A DNA stretch of 64,000 nucleotides from Castellaniella sp. (GCF_034675845.1 NZ_JAUCCU010000001.1:1426001-1490000), one strand, 5' to 3'. Positions 34,418 to 43,367 are shown, counted from the first letter of the stretch. The notes: generated from the sequence alone by a model not told the origin. Made by a program: numbers and translations.

Positions 34418-35323
34418 ATGAGTCTCCCAGAACACGCAGGAAACGGGCACAAAAGTGCCACCAAGTCCCCAAAGCAGCTGCTGATCACGATCGTGCTGGC
34501 TTTCCTGATCCCGATTGTGATCGTCGTCCTGCTGTATAACCTGCTGAGCAATCTCATTGTCACCAACTACGGTTCCAACAGCCTGTCTGAAGAAGCCATC
34601 GCCAAGCGCATCCAGCCCGTGGCCGGCTTCAAACTCGTCGATGCCGACGCCCCAAAGGTCTTGAAGACTGGCGAACAGGTCTACGAATCCACCTGTTCCG
34701 CCTGTCACAGCTCGGGCGTAGCGGGTGCCCCCAAGTTCGGCGACAAAGACTCCTGGGCTCCCTTCATCAAACAAGGCTACGAAGACCTGCTCAAGAACGC
34801 GCTCCACGGTATTGGCGCCATGCCACCCCGGGGCGGCAATGCGTCGTTGGCTGACATCGAAGTCGCCCGCGCCGTGGTCTACATGACCAATCACTCGGGC
34901 GCTGACTTCCCGGAACCCCAGGAATCCGGCGACGGCCAGTCCGCTGAAGCCGCCCCGGCAGCAGCACCCGCAGCCGACGCAGCACCGGCACCTGCCGCTG
35001 ATGCCGCCCCGGCAGTCGCTGCAGCGCCCGCCGCCGCCGACGCAGCGCCCGCCCAGGATGATGCTAAAAAAATCACCTCCGACAATGTCGTCGGTGAAAA
35101 ACTCTACAAGTCCGTCTGCATCACCTGCCACAGCACCGGGATTGCAGGGGCGCCTAAATTCGGCGATGCCGCCGCCTGGGACCCCTTCGTCAAAACCGGC
35201 CTGGACACCATGCTGAAAAACGCCATCTCCGGTGTGGGCGCCATGCCCCCGCGCGGCGGCTCGCAGGCCACCGATGACGAACTGAAGGCTGCCATCGAAT
35301 ATATGCTGGCCGCCAATCAATAA
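34418..35323 (+). CDS. Membrane-anchored di-haem cytochrome c5-type protein
   Basis: The 301-residue protein has an N-terminal membrane anchor (about 20-42) and two cytochrome c5-like domains. Haem sites are CSACH (93-97) and CITCH (234-238). Each domain ends with the distal-Met motif GAMPPRGG. The domains are separated by a low-complexity Ala/Pro/Asp linker (about 176-212). The domains are close duplicates (GVAGAPKFGDKDSW against GIAGAPKFGDAAAW). It probably shuttles electrons in the periplasm, and the redox partner is unknown. A strong terminator follows. Confidence 0.93.
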   Translation: MSLPEHAGNGHKSATKSPKQLLITIVLAFLIPIVIVVLLYNLLSNLIVTNYGSNSLSEEAIAKRIQPVAGFKLVDADAPKVLKTGEQVYESTCSACHSSGVAGAPKFGDKDSWAPFIKQGYEDLLKNALHGIGAMPPRGGNASLADIEVARAVVYMTNHSGADFPEPQESGDGQSAEAAPAAAPAADAAPAPAADAAPAVAAAPAAADAAPAQDDAKKITSDNVVGEKLYKSVCITCHSTGIAGAPKFGDAAAWDPFVKTGLDTMLKNAISGVGAMPPRGGSQATDDELKAAIEYMLAANQ

Positions 35324-35342
35324 GGCTTTACGCCGCTGTCCT

Positions 35343-35379
35343 ACAGGCCTGTCATTGCAAGATGACAGGCCTGTTTTTT
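35343..35379 (+). terminator. Terminator after the di-haem cytochrome
   Basis: A perfect 13-bp stem, ACAGGCCTGTCAT (35343-35355) with ATGACAGGCCTGT (35362-35374), has a 6-base loop and runs into TTTTTT. Confidence 0.93.
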
Positions 35380-35449
35380 GTGCCGCGCCAACCCAGACAG
35401 TGATGCGCCCGAGCTTGATGTCCCTCGATCCAGGATTACCCGAATGATT

Positions 35450-35465
35450 TCAAACGGTCGTTTGA
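35450..35465. promoter_or_regulatory. PsrA/FadP-like palindromic operator before the nitronate monooxygenase gene
   Basis: TCAAAC-GGTC-GTTTGA lies 34 bases before the start codon. It matches the C/GAAAC-N4-GTTTG/C type of box described for the TetR-family fatty-acid regulator PsrA. The same box occurs before the beta-oxidation genes at 57446-57461. Confidence 0.65.
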
Positions 35466-35499
35466 TTTAAAATGGGGGATTATTCCCAGGAGATAGCCC

Positions 35500-36477
35500 A
35501 TGCCCCGCTCACTTGCCGCCTTGCTGCACCAGTCCATGACACTGCCAGCCATGGCAGCCCCCATGTTCATCATATCGAACCCGGATCTGGTCATTGCCCA
35601 ATGCGCCAATGGCATTATCGGATCGATGCCGGCCCTGAACGCCCGCCCCCAAAGCCAGTTGGATAACTGGCTGACCCAGATTGAAGACGGCCTGGCTGCG
35701 CTGCGTAACACCCACCCGGACCGCCCTATTCCGCCCTACGCGATCAATCACATCATCCATCAATCCAATGACCGCCTGCAGGCGGACCTGGAAACCTGCG
35801 CCCGGCATCAGGTGCCCCTGATTATTACCAGCCTGCGCGCCCCCAATCAGGTGGTGGACGCCGTGCACGCCTGGGGCGGCAAGGTATTCCATGACGTGAC
35901 CACCCTGCGCCACGCGCAGAAGGCCATCGAGGCCGGCGTGGACGGCCTGATCCTGGTGTGTGCCGGGGCCGGTGGCCATGCTGGCACCCTCTCGCCCTTT
36001 GCCCTGCTGGGCGAAGTCCGACGGATTTTCGATGGCCCCATTTGCCTATCGGGTGCCATCAGCCGGGGACAGGACATTCTGGCCGCACGCGCCATGGGCG
36101 CGGATTTCGCCTATATCGGTACGCGTTTCATCGCCAGCACCGAAGCCCACGCCCAACCCGAATACAAGCAAATGATTGTAGACAGCGCCGCCGCCGATGT
36201 TGTCTATACCCCGTATTTCACCGGCATTCCCGGTAATTATCTGAAGCCCTGCATCCGCAATATCGGGCTGGACCCCGATGCCCTGCCCGATGCCCAAGGC
36301 ACAAATTTCGGCAGCGACAGCAAAAAGACCTGGCGCGATGTCTGGGGCGCGGGTCAGGGGGTGGGCAATATCGACAGCATCCTGCCCACCGCCGACATCA
36401 TCGCCCAGCTACGTGACGAATACCAACAAGCCCTGCTGTCTCTGCAGGACGGCTTCCTGACACAGGTGCGCGCATGA
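35500..36477 (+). CDS. Nitronate monooxygenase / 2-nitropropane dioxygenase family flavoprotein
   Basis: The 325-residue TIM-barrel FMN enzyme carries the family N-terminal APMFIISNPDLVIAQCANGI, the phosphate-binding and catalytic segments VDGLILVCAGAGGHAGTLSP and CLSGAISRGQDILAARAMGA, and YIGTRFIASTEAHAQPEYKQ. These enzymes oxidise alkyl nitronates, though many members have unknown substrates. The stop overlaps the start of the enoyl-CoA hydratase gene (ATGA), and a fatty-acid-type operator lies upstream. A role linked to acyl-CoA metabolism is therefore likely, by inference. Confidence 0.92.
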   Translation: MPRSLAALLHQSMTLPAMAAPMFIISNPDLVIAQCANGIIGSMPALNARPQSQLDNWLTQIEDGLAALRNTHPDRPIPPYAINHIIHQSNDRLQADLETCARHQVPLIITSLRAPNQVVDAVHAWGGKVFHDVTTLRHAQKAIEAGVDGLILVCAGAGGHAGTLSPFALLGEVRRIFDGPICLSGAISRGQDILAARAMGADFAYIGTRFIASTEAHAQPEYKQMIVDSAAADVVYTPYFTGIPGNYLKPCIRNIGLDPDALPDAQGTNFGSDSKKTWRDVWGAGQGVGNIDSILPTADIIAQLRDEYQQALLSLQDGFLTQVRA

Positions 36478-37211
36478 TCCGCCTAAGCCGCAACGGCCCC
36501 ATCCTGGAAATCCAGATCGACCGCCCGGAACGGCGCAATGCCCTGACTGACGCGATGTACCGCGAGATCAATCAGGCCCTGCTGGATGCCGATGCCGATC
36601 CCGCCTGCTCCGCCGTGATTCTGCACGGGACCGGCGGGCATTTCACAGCCGGCAATGATCTGGCCGAGTTCCAGACCCTGCCCGATCACAAAGATGTCGG
36701 ATCGATTGCATTTCTGCACACGCTGGCTCAGATCAATGTGCCGGTGATTGCCGCCGTGCAGGGCCAGGCGGTGGGAGTGGGGGTCACGCTGCTGGCACAC
36801 TGCGACTTTGTCTATGCCGACACCAGCGCCGTGTTCCACCTGCCTTTTGTGCCGCTGGGCTTATGCCCGGAAGGCGCATCCAGCTACCTGCTGCCGCGCC
36901 TGGCTGGCGCCCGCCGCGCCACCCGCTGGTTGCTGCAGGCCCAGCCTTTCGATGCCCAGGAAGCCCTGGCGGGGCAGTTATTGACGGATATCCAGGGCGA
37001 TCCCCTGGCCGCCGCCCGGGCATGCGCCCAAACCCTGGCCGCCCAGCCCACGCAGGCCGTGCGTACCAGCAAACAACTGCTGCGCGCCCCGGATCGCGAT
37101 CTTGTCCACCAGGTTCTGGATACCGAAGCCGCCCTGTTCTTTGAACGCATCCAGTCCCCCGAAGCCCAGGCGGCCTTCCAGCGCTTCTTCGCCCGCAAAA
37201 AACCCTCCTGA
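36474..37211 (+). CDS. Enoyl-CoA hydratase/isomerase family protein
   Basis: The 245-residue crotonase-fold protein has ILEIQIDRPERRNALTDAMY, the first oxyanion-hole segment ILHGTGGHFTAGNDLAEF, and the second around AVQGQAVGVGVTLLAHCDFV. AVFHLPFVPLGLCPEGASSY holds a Glu at a catalytic position typical of the family. It is translationally coupled to the nitronate monooxygenase. The acyl-CoA substrate cannot be named from sequence. Confidence 0.92.
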   Translation: MIRLSRNGPILEIQIDRPERRNALTDAMYREINQALLDADADPACSAVILHGTGGHFTAGNDLAEFQTLPDHKDVGSIAFLHTLAQINVPVIAAVQGQAVGVGVTLLAHCDFVYADTSAVFHLPFVPLGLCPEGASSYLLPRLAGARRATRWLLQAQPFDAQEALAGQLLTDIQGDPLAAARACAQTLAAQPTQAVRTSKQLLRAPDRDLVHQVLDTEAALFFERIQSPEAQAAFQRFFARKKPS

Positions 37212-37340
37212 TCAAACCTGAGGGCAAAGGTGCCCTCAGCTCACGCCGGCTGGCGCGCATTGCCGCATAAACGCAACAGTATTTTTACGGCAGAGGCTGG
37301 GCGTGGCTGTTTTTGCCTGAATTTCTCATCAAATGCTCAA

Positions 37341-37383
37341 CACTAGGGTTTACCCCTATCTTTATTCTAGGGTTTACCCTATA
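37341..37383 (+). promoter_or_regulatory. Direct repeats of CTAGGGTTTACCC before a small gene
   Basis: CTAGGGTTTACCC occurs at 37343-37355 and 37367-37379, 24 bases start to start (about two helical turns). The second copy sits in a perfect inverted repeat, TAGGGT-TT-ACCCTA (37368-37381). It lies 45-85 bases upstream of the small gene's start and is a likely operator or promoter element. Confidence 0.55.
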
Positions 37384-37426
37384 CTGACCTTGTTGAAATC
37401 TGAAGCTTCTGAAACAGGAGTCAGTT

Positions 37427-37660
37427 GTGAATATTGTGATGACCACCCAAAACTTGATGATGTCCGATGCGCTGGAGCGCGCCTATGCCCAAACGATTCT
37501 GAGCGAATCCGAATCCCTTTCCCTGAAAAAGGGCTTGTTTGCAGCGGGTCGTGCCCTGCGTCGGGGGGCCAAGGCCTTCGCCCGTGGTATCGCTGCCGTC
37601 ATCAATGCCCAGGCCGAAGCCCGGGCCCGCAGCATGCAGTACACCCGCAGCCCCTGGTAA
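37427..37660 (+). CDS. Hypothetical basic small protein (77 residues)
   Basis: The start is GTG 37427 with an ACAGGAG ribosome-binding site six bases upstream. A later ATG at codon 5 has no such site. The product (MNIVMTTQNLMMSDALERAY..., then KKGLFAAGRALRRGAKAFAR) has an Arg/Lys-rich amphipathic helix in its second half. I do not recognise a family. The repeated promoter motif upstream and hairpin terminator downstream support a real, separately regulated gene. Confidence 0.7.
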   Translation: MNIVMTTQNLMMSDALERAYAQTILSESESLSLKKGLFAAGRALRRGAKAFARGIAAVINAQAEARARSMQYTRSPW

Positions 37661-37683
37661 TCCGACCAGCGCTGACGCGCCCG

Positions 37684-37718
37684 AAAAGCCACCTTGGCAA
37701 AATCCAATGTGGCTTTTT
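37684..37718. terminator. Hairpin terminator between the small gene and rep
   Basis: AAAAGCCAC (37684-37692) pairs with GTGGCTTTT (37709-37717), followed by further T. It has A and T runs on both sides, so it can serve the small gene and the convergent rep gene. Confidence 0.75.
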
Positions 37719-37736
37719 AACGTTCTGACATCAAGT

Positions 37737-39858
37737 TCAGCGCTTCAATAAATTCTTCAGGCTGCTCAAGGCCCGATCCGGGTCCATTTCCGGCGCCAGG
37801 CTGGGACTATCTGCCTGGGCTTGCAGTCCCATTTCGGCAATAAACCGGGATGGCTCGCACATCACGTCCTCGCGCGCCCGACGGCGCTTGCGGCACCAAC
37901 TGATCTGCAGGCTGCGCTGCGCCCGCGTAATGCCCACATACATCAGTCGGCGCTCTTCTTGGATATGGCGCACCCGCGCCGCCATGGCCGCCTCGCTGAC
38001 ATCGCCCTCGTCATCCCCTCCCCGGTGCGGCAACAGACCTTCCTCGACCCCGATCAGGTAGACGTGCGGAAACTCCAGGCCCTTGGAAGCATGCAGGGTA
38101 GACAGCTTGACGGCATCAGGTTCTTCCTCGTCCGAGCGCTCCAGCATCGTGACCAGGGCGACATGCTGGACCAGGTCCAGCACGGTCAGGTCGCCCTCGT
38201 CGGCCTTGCGCTTCAGCCATTCCAGCAGTTCCAGCACATTGCTCCAGCGCGCCTGGGCCTGGCGTTCGTCCACCATGTCATACAAATAGCGTTCATAGTC
38301 CATGGCCGACAGCAAGTCATCCAACACCTGCGACGCGGAATCCTCTCGGGCACCATCAATGCCCACCGTTGGTTCTAATGCGGGTTCTGAATCCAGATCG
38401 AAAGCCAGCAGATCCCCTTGAACCGCAACGCCCGGCAGCGCCGGAATGGTCCCGCCACGGCGTTCGGCCCGGGTCTGAAAATGCTGGATCAGTTGGACAA
38501 AAGACTGCACTGCCTGACGTTGTCTGGGCACAGGCAACAGACCTTCGGTCACCTGGGCGGCCACGGCGAACAGCGATACACCAAGACGCGCGGCTTCGGT
38601 GCCCAAGGCTTGCAGCGTACCCTGGCCAATACCACGGCGCGGGGTGGTGGCGGCACGGATGAAGGCGGGGTCTTCGTCCTCGTTGGCCACCAGGCGCAGC
38701 CAGGCCAGCACGTCGCGGATTTCGGCCTTGTCGAAAAAAACTCTGGCCACCCGAGACCGTATAGGGAATTCGCAAGGTGCGCAGGGCCTGCTCCATCACC
38801 CGCGCCTGATGATTGCCGCGATACAGCACGGCAAAATCCTTCCATTGCGCCTGACGCTCGAAGCGCGATGCCGAGATCCGCATGGCAATGGATTCGGCCT
38901 CGATCAGATCCGAGCCCATCGGCGTGATGCCAATGGGCTCGCCCGTACCGAGTTCCGACCACAGGGTCTTGTCAAAGGTCTTGGGGTTATGACTGATGAC
39001 CTGATTGGCAGCCTGCAGAATGCGCTGCACAGAGCGGTAGTTCTGCTCAAGCTTGATGACTCGCAGGCGCGGATAATCGCGTTCTAATTGGGCCAGGTTT
39101 TCAACGGTGGCTCCGCGCCAGGCATAAATGGCCTGATCATCGTCCCCCACCGCCGTCAACATGGCCCGATCCCCGCACAGCAGGCGCACCAGCTGATATT
39201 GGCAGGCATTGGTGTCCTGGTATTCGTCCACCAGCAAGTACTGAACCCGGGCCTGCCAGCGCTCGCGCACGGCCTCGTCCTGCTGCAATAACTGCGCCGG
39301 CATGCGGATCAAATCATCGAAGTCCACCGCCTGATAGGCGCGCAACGTGGCCTCGTAGCTGCGGAATACCCGCACGGCCTCGGCCTCGTCGGCACCCTGG
39401 GCCTGGCGTGCCGCCGCATCCGGGTCCAGCAAAGCGTTTTTCCACAGAGAGATCGTCTGCTGCACCGCCCTGAGGCGGGCGCGGTCGGTGGTGGCCAGCA
39501 GTTCCTGGATGATCCCCTGGGCATCGGTGGCGTCCAGAATGGAAAACCCGCGCTTCAGCCCCAGATGGAGAGCTTCTTCGCGCAAAAACCGCAAGCCCAG
39601 GGAATGAAACGTGCCCACGGTCAGGCCGCGCAGCAGCCTGGCCTCGACCAGCGTACGCACGCGCTCATTCATTTCGCGAGCGGCCTTATTGGTGAAAGTC
39701 AGCGCCACGACATGGCGTGCCTGATAGCCGCATTCACGCAGCAGATAGGCCATCTTGCGGGTAATCACCCGGGTCTTGCCACTGCCCGCCCCCGCCAGCA
39801 CCAGACAGGGGCCATCCAGGTACAGCACGGCCTCGTTCTGGCGTGCGTTCAAATCCAT
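37737..39858 (-). pseudogene. rep: rep/uvrD-type superfamily I DNA helicase, interrupted by a +1 shift in a seven-T tract
   Basis: Rep is a 3'-5' helicase that assists the replication fork. The upstream frame from ATG 39858 encodes motif I AGAGSGKT (residues 22-29), LTFTNKAAREM, motif II LLVDEYQDTN, and DDDQAIYAWRGA through YTVSGGQSFF. It then goes out of frame at seven T (plus strand 38734-38740). The true continuation DKAEIRDVLAWLRLVANEDE lies in the next frame and contains motifs V-VI (LSTLHASKGLEFPHVYLIG, EERRLMYVGITRAQ). Six T would restore about 706 residues. A homopolymer sequencing error is plausible. It starts one base after the priA stop. Confidence 0.87.
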
Positions 39859-39859
39859 C

Positions 39860-41914
39860 CTAAATCTCCTGGGGGTCGATTTCGACCCCCCAGCGCACGG
39901 GTCGGCTGGCGGGCAAGCCATCCAGTTGGGGCAGCAACGCCTGCAGCAAAGCATGCAGGGGACGACGGTGATCGGACTCGATCAATAACTGAGCGCGCTC
40001 GACCCGGGCCACCCGCACCACCCGCAAAGGCACTGCATCATAGAGCCGCACGCCCGCAGACGTCGGCAAGGTCCGGGCCAGATCCAGCACCACCTGCAGA
40101 AACCCCAGCGCATCGGCCAAATGCGTGGCCTGCGCCGTCAGCAAAGCCTGGTGAGAAAAGGGCGGCAGCGACAAAAGCTGACGTTCTTCCAGCGCCGCCT
40201 GGGCAAATCGCTGGTAATCGTGCCGCAACAAGGCCTGATAGACCGATTGCTCCGGGTAATCGGTCTGCACCAGGACTTCGGCACCGTCCATGCGCCGCCC
40301 GGCCCGCCCAGCCACCTGCATCAGTTGGGCAAATAGGCGTTCGGGCGCCCTGAAGTCCTGGGCAAACAGCATGGCATCGGCGTTCAGTACCCCGACCAGC
40401 CCCAGGCGGGCAAAATCGTGACCTTTGGACACCATCTGCGTACCCACCAAAATATCGGCTTGGCCGTCGTGTACCTGAGCAAACAAGGCCTGGGCGCTGC
40501 CCTTGCGCCGGGTGGCGTCGGCATCGATGCGCACAATACGGGCCTGGGGATAGCGTTCACCCAGGAATTCTTCGACCCGCTGAGTGCCCCGCCCCATGGG
40601 CTGCAGATCCTGATCACCGCAATCGGGACAGGCCCGGGGCACTGGCCGGGCGTCGCCACAATGGTGGCACTGCAGCACAGCGCGGCGCCCCGTTGTCCGG
40701 TGCAGGACCGTGTGCGCCGTGCATTGCCGACATTGACTGACCCAGCCGCACGAAGCGCAGCGCAAGACCGGCGCATAGCCCCGACGATTGAGAAACACCA
40801 GACTCTGGTCGCCGCACTCCAGGCGCTGGTCCAGGGCCTGCAGCAACTGGGGCGTAAAACCCTGCTCCAGCTGCGCCCGGCGGGTATCCACCAGGCGGAT
40901 GGTCGGCAAGGACTGGGCCTGGGCCCGCTGCGGCAGGGACACCAGTTGGTATTCGCCGCGCTGGGCCTGACGCCAGGATTCCAGCGAAGGCGTCGCCGAC
41001 CCCAGCACCACAGGAATGCCCAGATCGTGACCACGCCAGACGGCCAGATCCCGGGCGGAATACCGCAAGCCGTCTTGTTGTTTGTAGGATGGATCGTGTT
41101 CCTCGTCCACCACGATCAGGCCCAGGCGCGGCATGGGCGTCATCAGGGCCAGGCGCGTGCCCAGCAACAGCCCGGCCTGACCACGCACCACCCGCAACCA
41201 GGCGCGCAGCCGTTCGCCATCCGCCAGACGGCTGTGCAACATGGCCAAGCCGCCAGGCCCCAAATCCAGCCGGGTCCGCACCACCTGTTCCAGCTGTGGG
41301 GTAAGGTTGATCTCGGGCACCAACAGCAGCACCTGGCGCCCCTGGGCCAGCACCTGGCGAGCCAGATGCAGATAGAGTTCGGTCTTGCCGCTGCCAGTGA
41401 CCCCGTGCAGCAAAGCCACCCCACGCCCCCGATCCAGCAGCGCCTGCAAGGGCAAGAGCGCCTGCTGCTGCCCTGGTGTCAGTGGCGGCGGTGGCGTGAC
41501 AGCGGGCAGCGGCGTCCGATCGACAGCGCCCGGACGCCGGTCCGCCCGGCACACCGGCCCGCCCGCCGCCCGGGCCCCGGTATAGGCGGCGGGTTTGCGC
41601 AAGCTGGGCGGCAGCGCCGGCAAAGCGACCTCGCCCAGGGGGCGGTGGTAATAGCGGGCGGCAAAATCCACCAGCCGCAACCAATCCTGGGCCAAAGGAG
41701 GTAAATCATCCAATACGGCTTCGATGGCCCGCACCCGATCGATGGCCACGACCGGGCTGGTTCGCACGGCCCACACCAGCCCCACCATGACCCGTCGACC
41801 GAACACCACCCGCACCCGCACGCCCGGCATAACCGGCACATCATGCCAGTAATCAAACAAGCCCGGCAGCGGCACATCCAAGGCCACCGCCAGATATACG
41901 CGGTCTTCGGTCAT
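39860..41914 (-). CDS. priA: Primosomal protein N' (replication restart helicase PriA)
   Basis: This 684-residue replication-restart helicase has a 3'-end-binding N-terminal domain (YLAVALDVPLPGLFDYW), Walker A GVTGSGKT (171-178), DEEH box VVDEEHDPSYKQQDG, and the Cys-rich zinc region (CASCGWVSQCRQC and CHHCGDARPVPRACPDCG) inserted in the helicase core. ATG 41914 (MTEDRVYLAV) is chosen over the longer frame to 41992. One or two DnaA-box-like 9-mers lie 35-55 bases upstream. It is followed directly by rep, a functional partner in restart. Confidence 0.95.
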   Translation of the reverse strand: MTEDRVYLAVALDVPLPGLFDYWHDVPVMPGVRVRVVFGRRVMVGLVWAVRTSPVVAIDRVRAIEAVLDDLPPLAQDWLRLVDFAARYYHRPLGEVALPALPPSLRKPAAYTGARAAGGPVCRADRRPGAVDRTPLPAVTPPPPLTPGQQQALLPLQALLDRGRGVALLHGVTGSGKTELYLHLARQVLAQGRQVLLLVPEINLTPQLEQVVRTRLDLGPGGLAMLHSRLADGERLRAWLRVVRGQAGLLLGTRLALMTPMPRLGLIVVDEEHDPSYKQQDGLRYSARDLAVWRGHDLGIPVVLGSATPSLESWRQAQRGEYQLVSLPQRAQAQSLPTIRLVDTRRAQLEQGFTPQLLQALDQRLECGDQSLVFLNRRGYAPVLRCASCGWVSQCRQCTAHTVLHRTTGRRAVLQCHHCGDARPVPRACPDCGDQDLQPMGRGTQRVEEFLGERYPQARIVRIDADATRRKGSAQALFAQVHDGQADILVGTQMVSKGHDFARLGLVGVLNADAMLFAQDFRAPERLFAQLMQVAGRAGRRMDGAEVLVQTDYPEQSVYQALLRHDYQRFAQAALEERQLLSLPPFSHQALLTAQATHLADALGFLQVVLDLARTLPTSAGVRLYDAVPLRVVRVARVERAQLLIESDHRRPLHALLQALLPQLDGLPASRPVRWGVEIDPQEI

Positions 41915-41948
41915 GAAATCTTGTGGTGGGACGCTATCCCGGCCAGCC

Positions 41949-41969
41949 TGTGGATAACTTTGTGGAAAA
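41949..41969 (-). promoter_or_regulatory. DnaA-box-like pair upstream of priA
   Basis: Read towards priA, TTTTCCACA (41969-41961, one mismatch) is followed by a perfect TTATCCACA (41957-41949), 12 bases apart start to start. It may be a DnaA-responsive element for priA. A single perfect 9-mer is not rare by chance. Confidence 0.4.
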
Positions 41970-42180
41970 AGTGGGTGTAATGACACCGACAACGGGATCA
42001 GAGAAGCGTCAAGACCTGATATAAATACAGTAGTTGATTAAATTTCTTTTATAATCAATTACATACAATAAAAATACAGAACGATTCGCGAATCATCAGT
42101 ACAAACCCCAATCCCATGAAAATTGTGCATAAGCACATAAACCTAGGAGACATCATGCGGCACCCAGCGGCCAAATCATC

Positions 42181-42211
42181 AAAAACCAGATAAACCGCCC
42201 GTCTTGGGCGG
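42181..42211 (-). terminator. Terminator after hemE
   Basis: On the minus strand CCGCCC (42211-42206), loop AAGAC, GGGCGG (42200-42195) is followed by TTTATCTGGTTTTT. It lies about 40 bases past the hemE stop. Confidence 0.7.
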
Positions 42212-42251
42212 ACCAACGCGCAACGCCAGTCAGCCCAGGACGAATGGACGA

Positions 42252-43319
42252 TCAGGCGTGGTAGGCCCGGCTGGCGCTATGGACCTCGTCGACCAGCGAC
42301 AGCACGGATTCTGGCGGGGTGAATTGTGAAATCCCATGGCCCAGATTAAAGACATGGCCACCATCGCCCACCGTGCCAAAATCAGCCAGTACGCGACGGA
42401 CCTCGGCCCGGATGGCGGCATCCCCGCCAAACAAGGCCATGGGGTCCAGATTGCCCTGAAGAGCAACCCGATCACCCACCACCTGGCGAGCCCTGGACAG
42501 ACTGGCGGTCCAGTCCAGCCCCACGGCGTCGCAGCCCGATTGGGCGATATCCGCCACCCACTGGCCCCCGCCCTTGGTAAAGACGATGGCTGGAATACGT
42601 TGGCCATCGTGTTCACGCAGCAAGCCATCCAACACCAGGCGCGTGTAATGCAAAGAAAATTGCTGGAACAAGCCATCGGCCAGCACCCCGCCCCAGCTGT
42701 CAAAAATCATGACCGCCTGCGCGCCCGCCCGGATCTGGGCATTGAGATAAACCTGGACGGCTTGGGCGTTGACTTGCAGGATATGCTGCAGCAAATCGGG
42801 GCGCTGATACAGCAAGGTCTTGATCTGACGGTAATCCGAGCTGCCCTGCCCCTCGACCATATAACAGGCCAAGGTCCAGGGGCTGCCGGAAAACCCGATC
42901 AGCGGCACGGCGCCATCCAATTCCCGGCGAATCAGGGATACCGCGTCAAACACATAGCGCAGATCGTCCATGTCGGGTACTCGCAAAGCCTGGATGGCCG
43001 CCTCGTCGCGCAAGGGGCGCTCGAAGCGCGGGCCTTCGCCGGCCACGAACTGCAGGCCCAGACCCATGGCGTCCGGCACCGTCAGGATGTCGGAAAACAG
43101 GATGGCTGCATCCAGCGCAAAGCGACGCAGCGGCTGCAGCGTGACTTCACAGGCGTATTCGGGGTTTTGGGCCAAATTCAGAAAAGACCCGGCCTGGGCG
43201 CGTGTCTGGTTATATTCAGGCAGATAGCGCCCCGCCTGGCGCATCATCCAGACAGGCGTATAGGGGACTGGTTGGCGCAGCAGCGCCCGCAGAAAAATAT
43301 CGTTTTTTAATTGGGTCAC
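42252..43319 (-). CDS. hemE: Uroporphyrinogen decarboxylase
   Basis: HemE removes four carboxyl groups from uroporphyrinogen III in haem synthesis. The 355-residue product shows PVPYTPVWMMRQAGRYLPEY, the LFSDILTVPDAMGLGLQF Asp site, IGFSGSPWTLACYMVEG and the GNLDPMALFGG segment. I choose GTG 43319 (VTQLKNDIFLRALL), preceded by AGGAAC, because it gives the standard length. An ATG 11 codons upstream (43352) would add MAHAIGHRNSY, which does not look like HemE. An Asp/Fis-type regulator gene lies immediately upstream on the same strand. Confidence 0.95.
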   Translation of the reverse strand: MTQLKNDIFLRALLRQPVPYTPVWMMRQAGRYLPEYNQTRAQAGSFLNLAQNPEYACEVTLQPLRRFALDAAILFSDILTVPDAMGLGLQFVAGEGPRFERPLRDEAAIQALRVPDMDDLRYVFDAVSLIRRELDGAVPLIGFSGSPWTLACYMVEGQGSSDYRQIKTLLYQRPDLLQHILQVNAQAVQVYLNAQIRAGAQAVMIFDSWGGVLADGLFQQFSLHYTRLVLDGLLREHDGQRIPAIVFTKGGGQWVADIAQSGCDAVGLDWTASLSRARQVVGDRVALQGNLDPMALFGGDAAIRAEVRRVLADFGTVGDGGHVFNLGHGISQFTPPESVLSLVDEVHSASRAYHA

Positions 43320-43367
43320 GTAGGAGTTCCTGTGGCCTATTGCATGAGCCATGCAATATCGGCTGGG

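Larger units (their letters stand above)
41915..42251. other. priA/hemE intergenic region: AT-rich block, palindromes, possible mini-ORF
   Basis: This 337-base region is much more AT-rich than its surroundings. It has an inverted repeat TTGATTA (42034-42040)/TAATCAA (42052-42058) overlapping TATAAT at 42050. A perfect 12-base palindrome, GATTCGCGAATC, lies at 42083-42094. A plus-strand 25-codon frame (42116-42193) has an internal ATG at 42155, five bases after AGGAG; the short form would read MRHPAAKSSKTR. I cannot say whether it is translated. Confidence 0.4.

Noticed and set aside
40418..41704. 428-codon plus-strand frame opposite priA
   Set aside because: Antisense shadow, His/Gln/Gly-rich, no ribosome-binding site.
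42034..42055. Promoter TTGATT with TATAAT in the priA-hemE gap
   Set aside because: The spacing between the two hexamers is only about 10 bases, too short for a sigma-70 promoter. It is kept only as an inverted repeat.
42336..43310. 324-codon plus-strand frame opposite hemE
   Set aside because: Antisense shadow of hemE with no recognisable domain.
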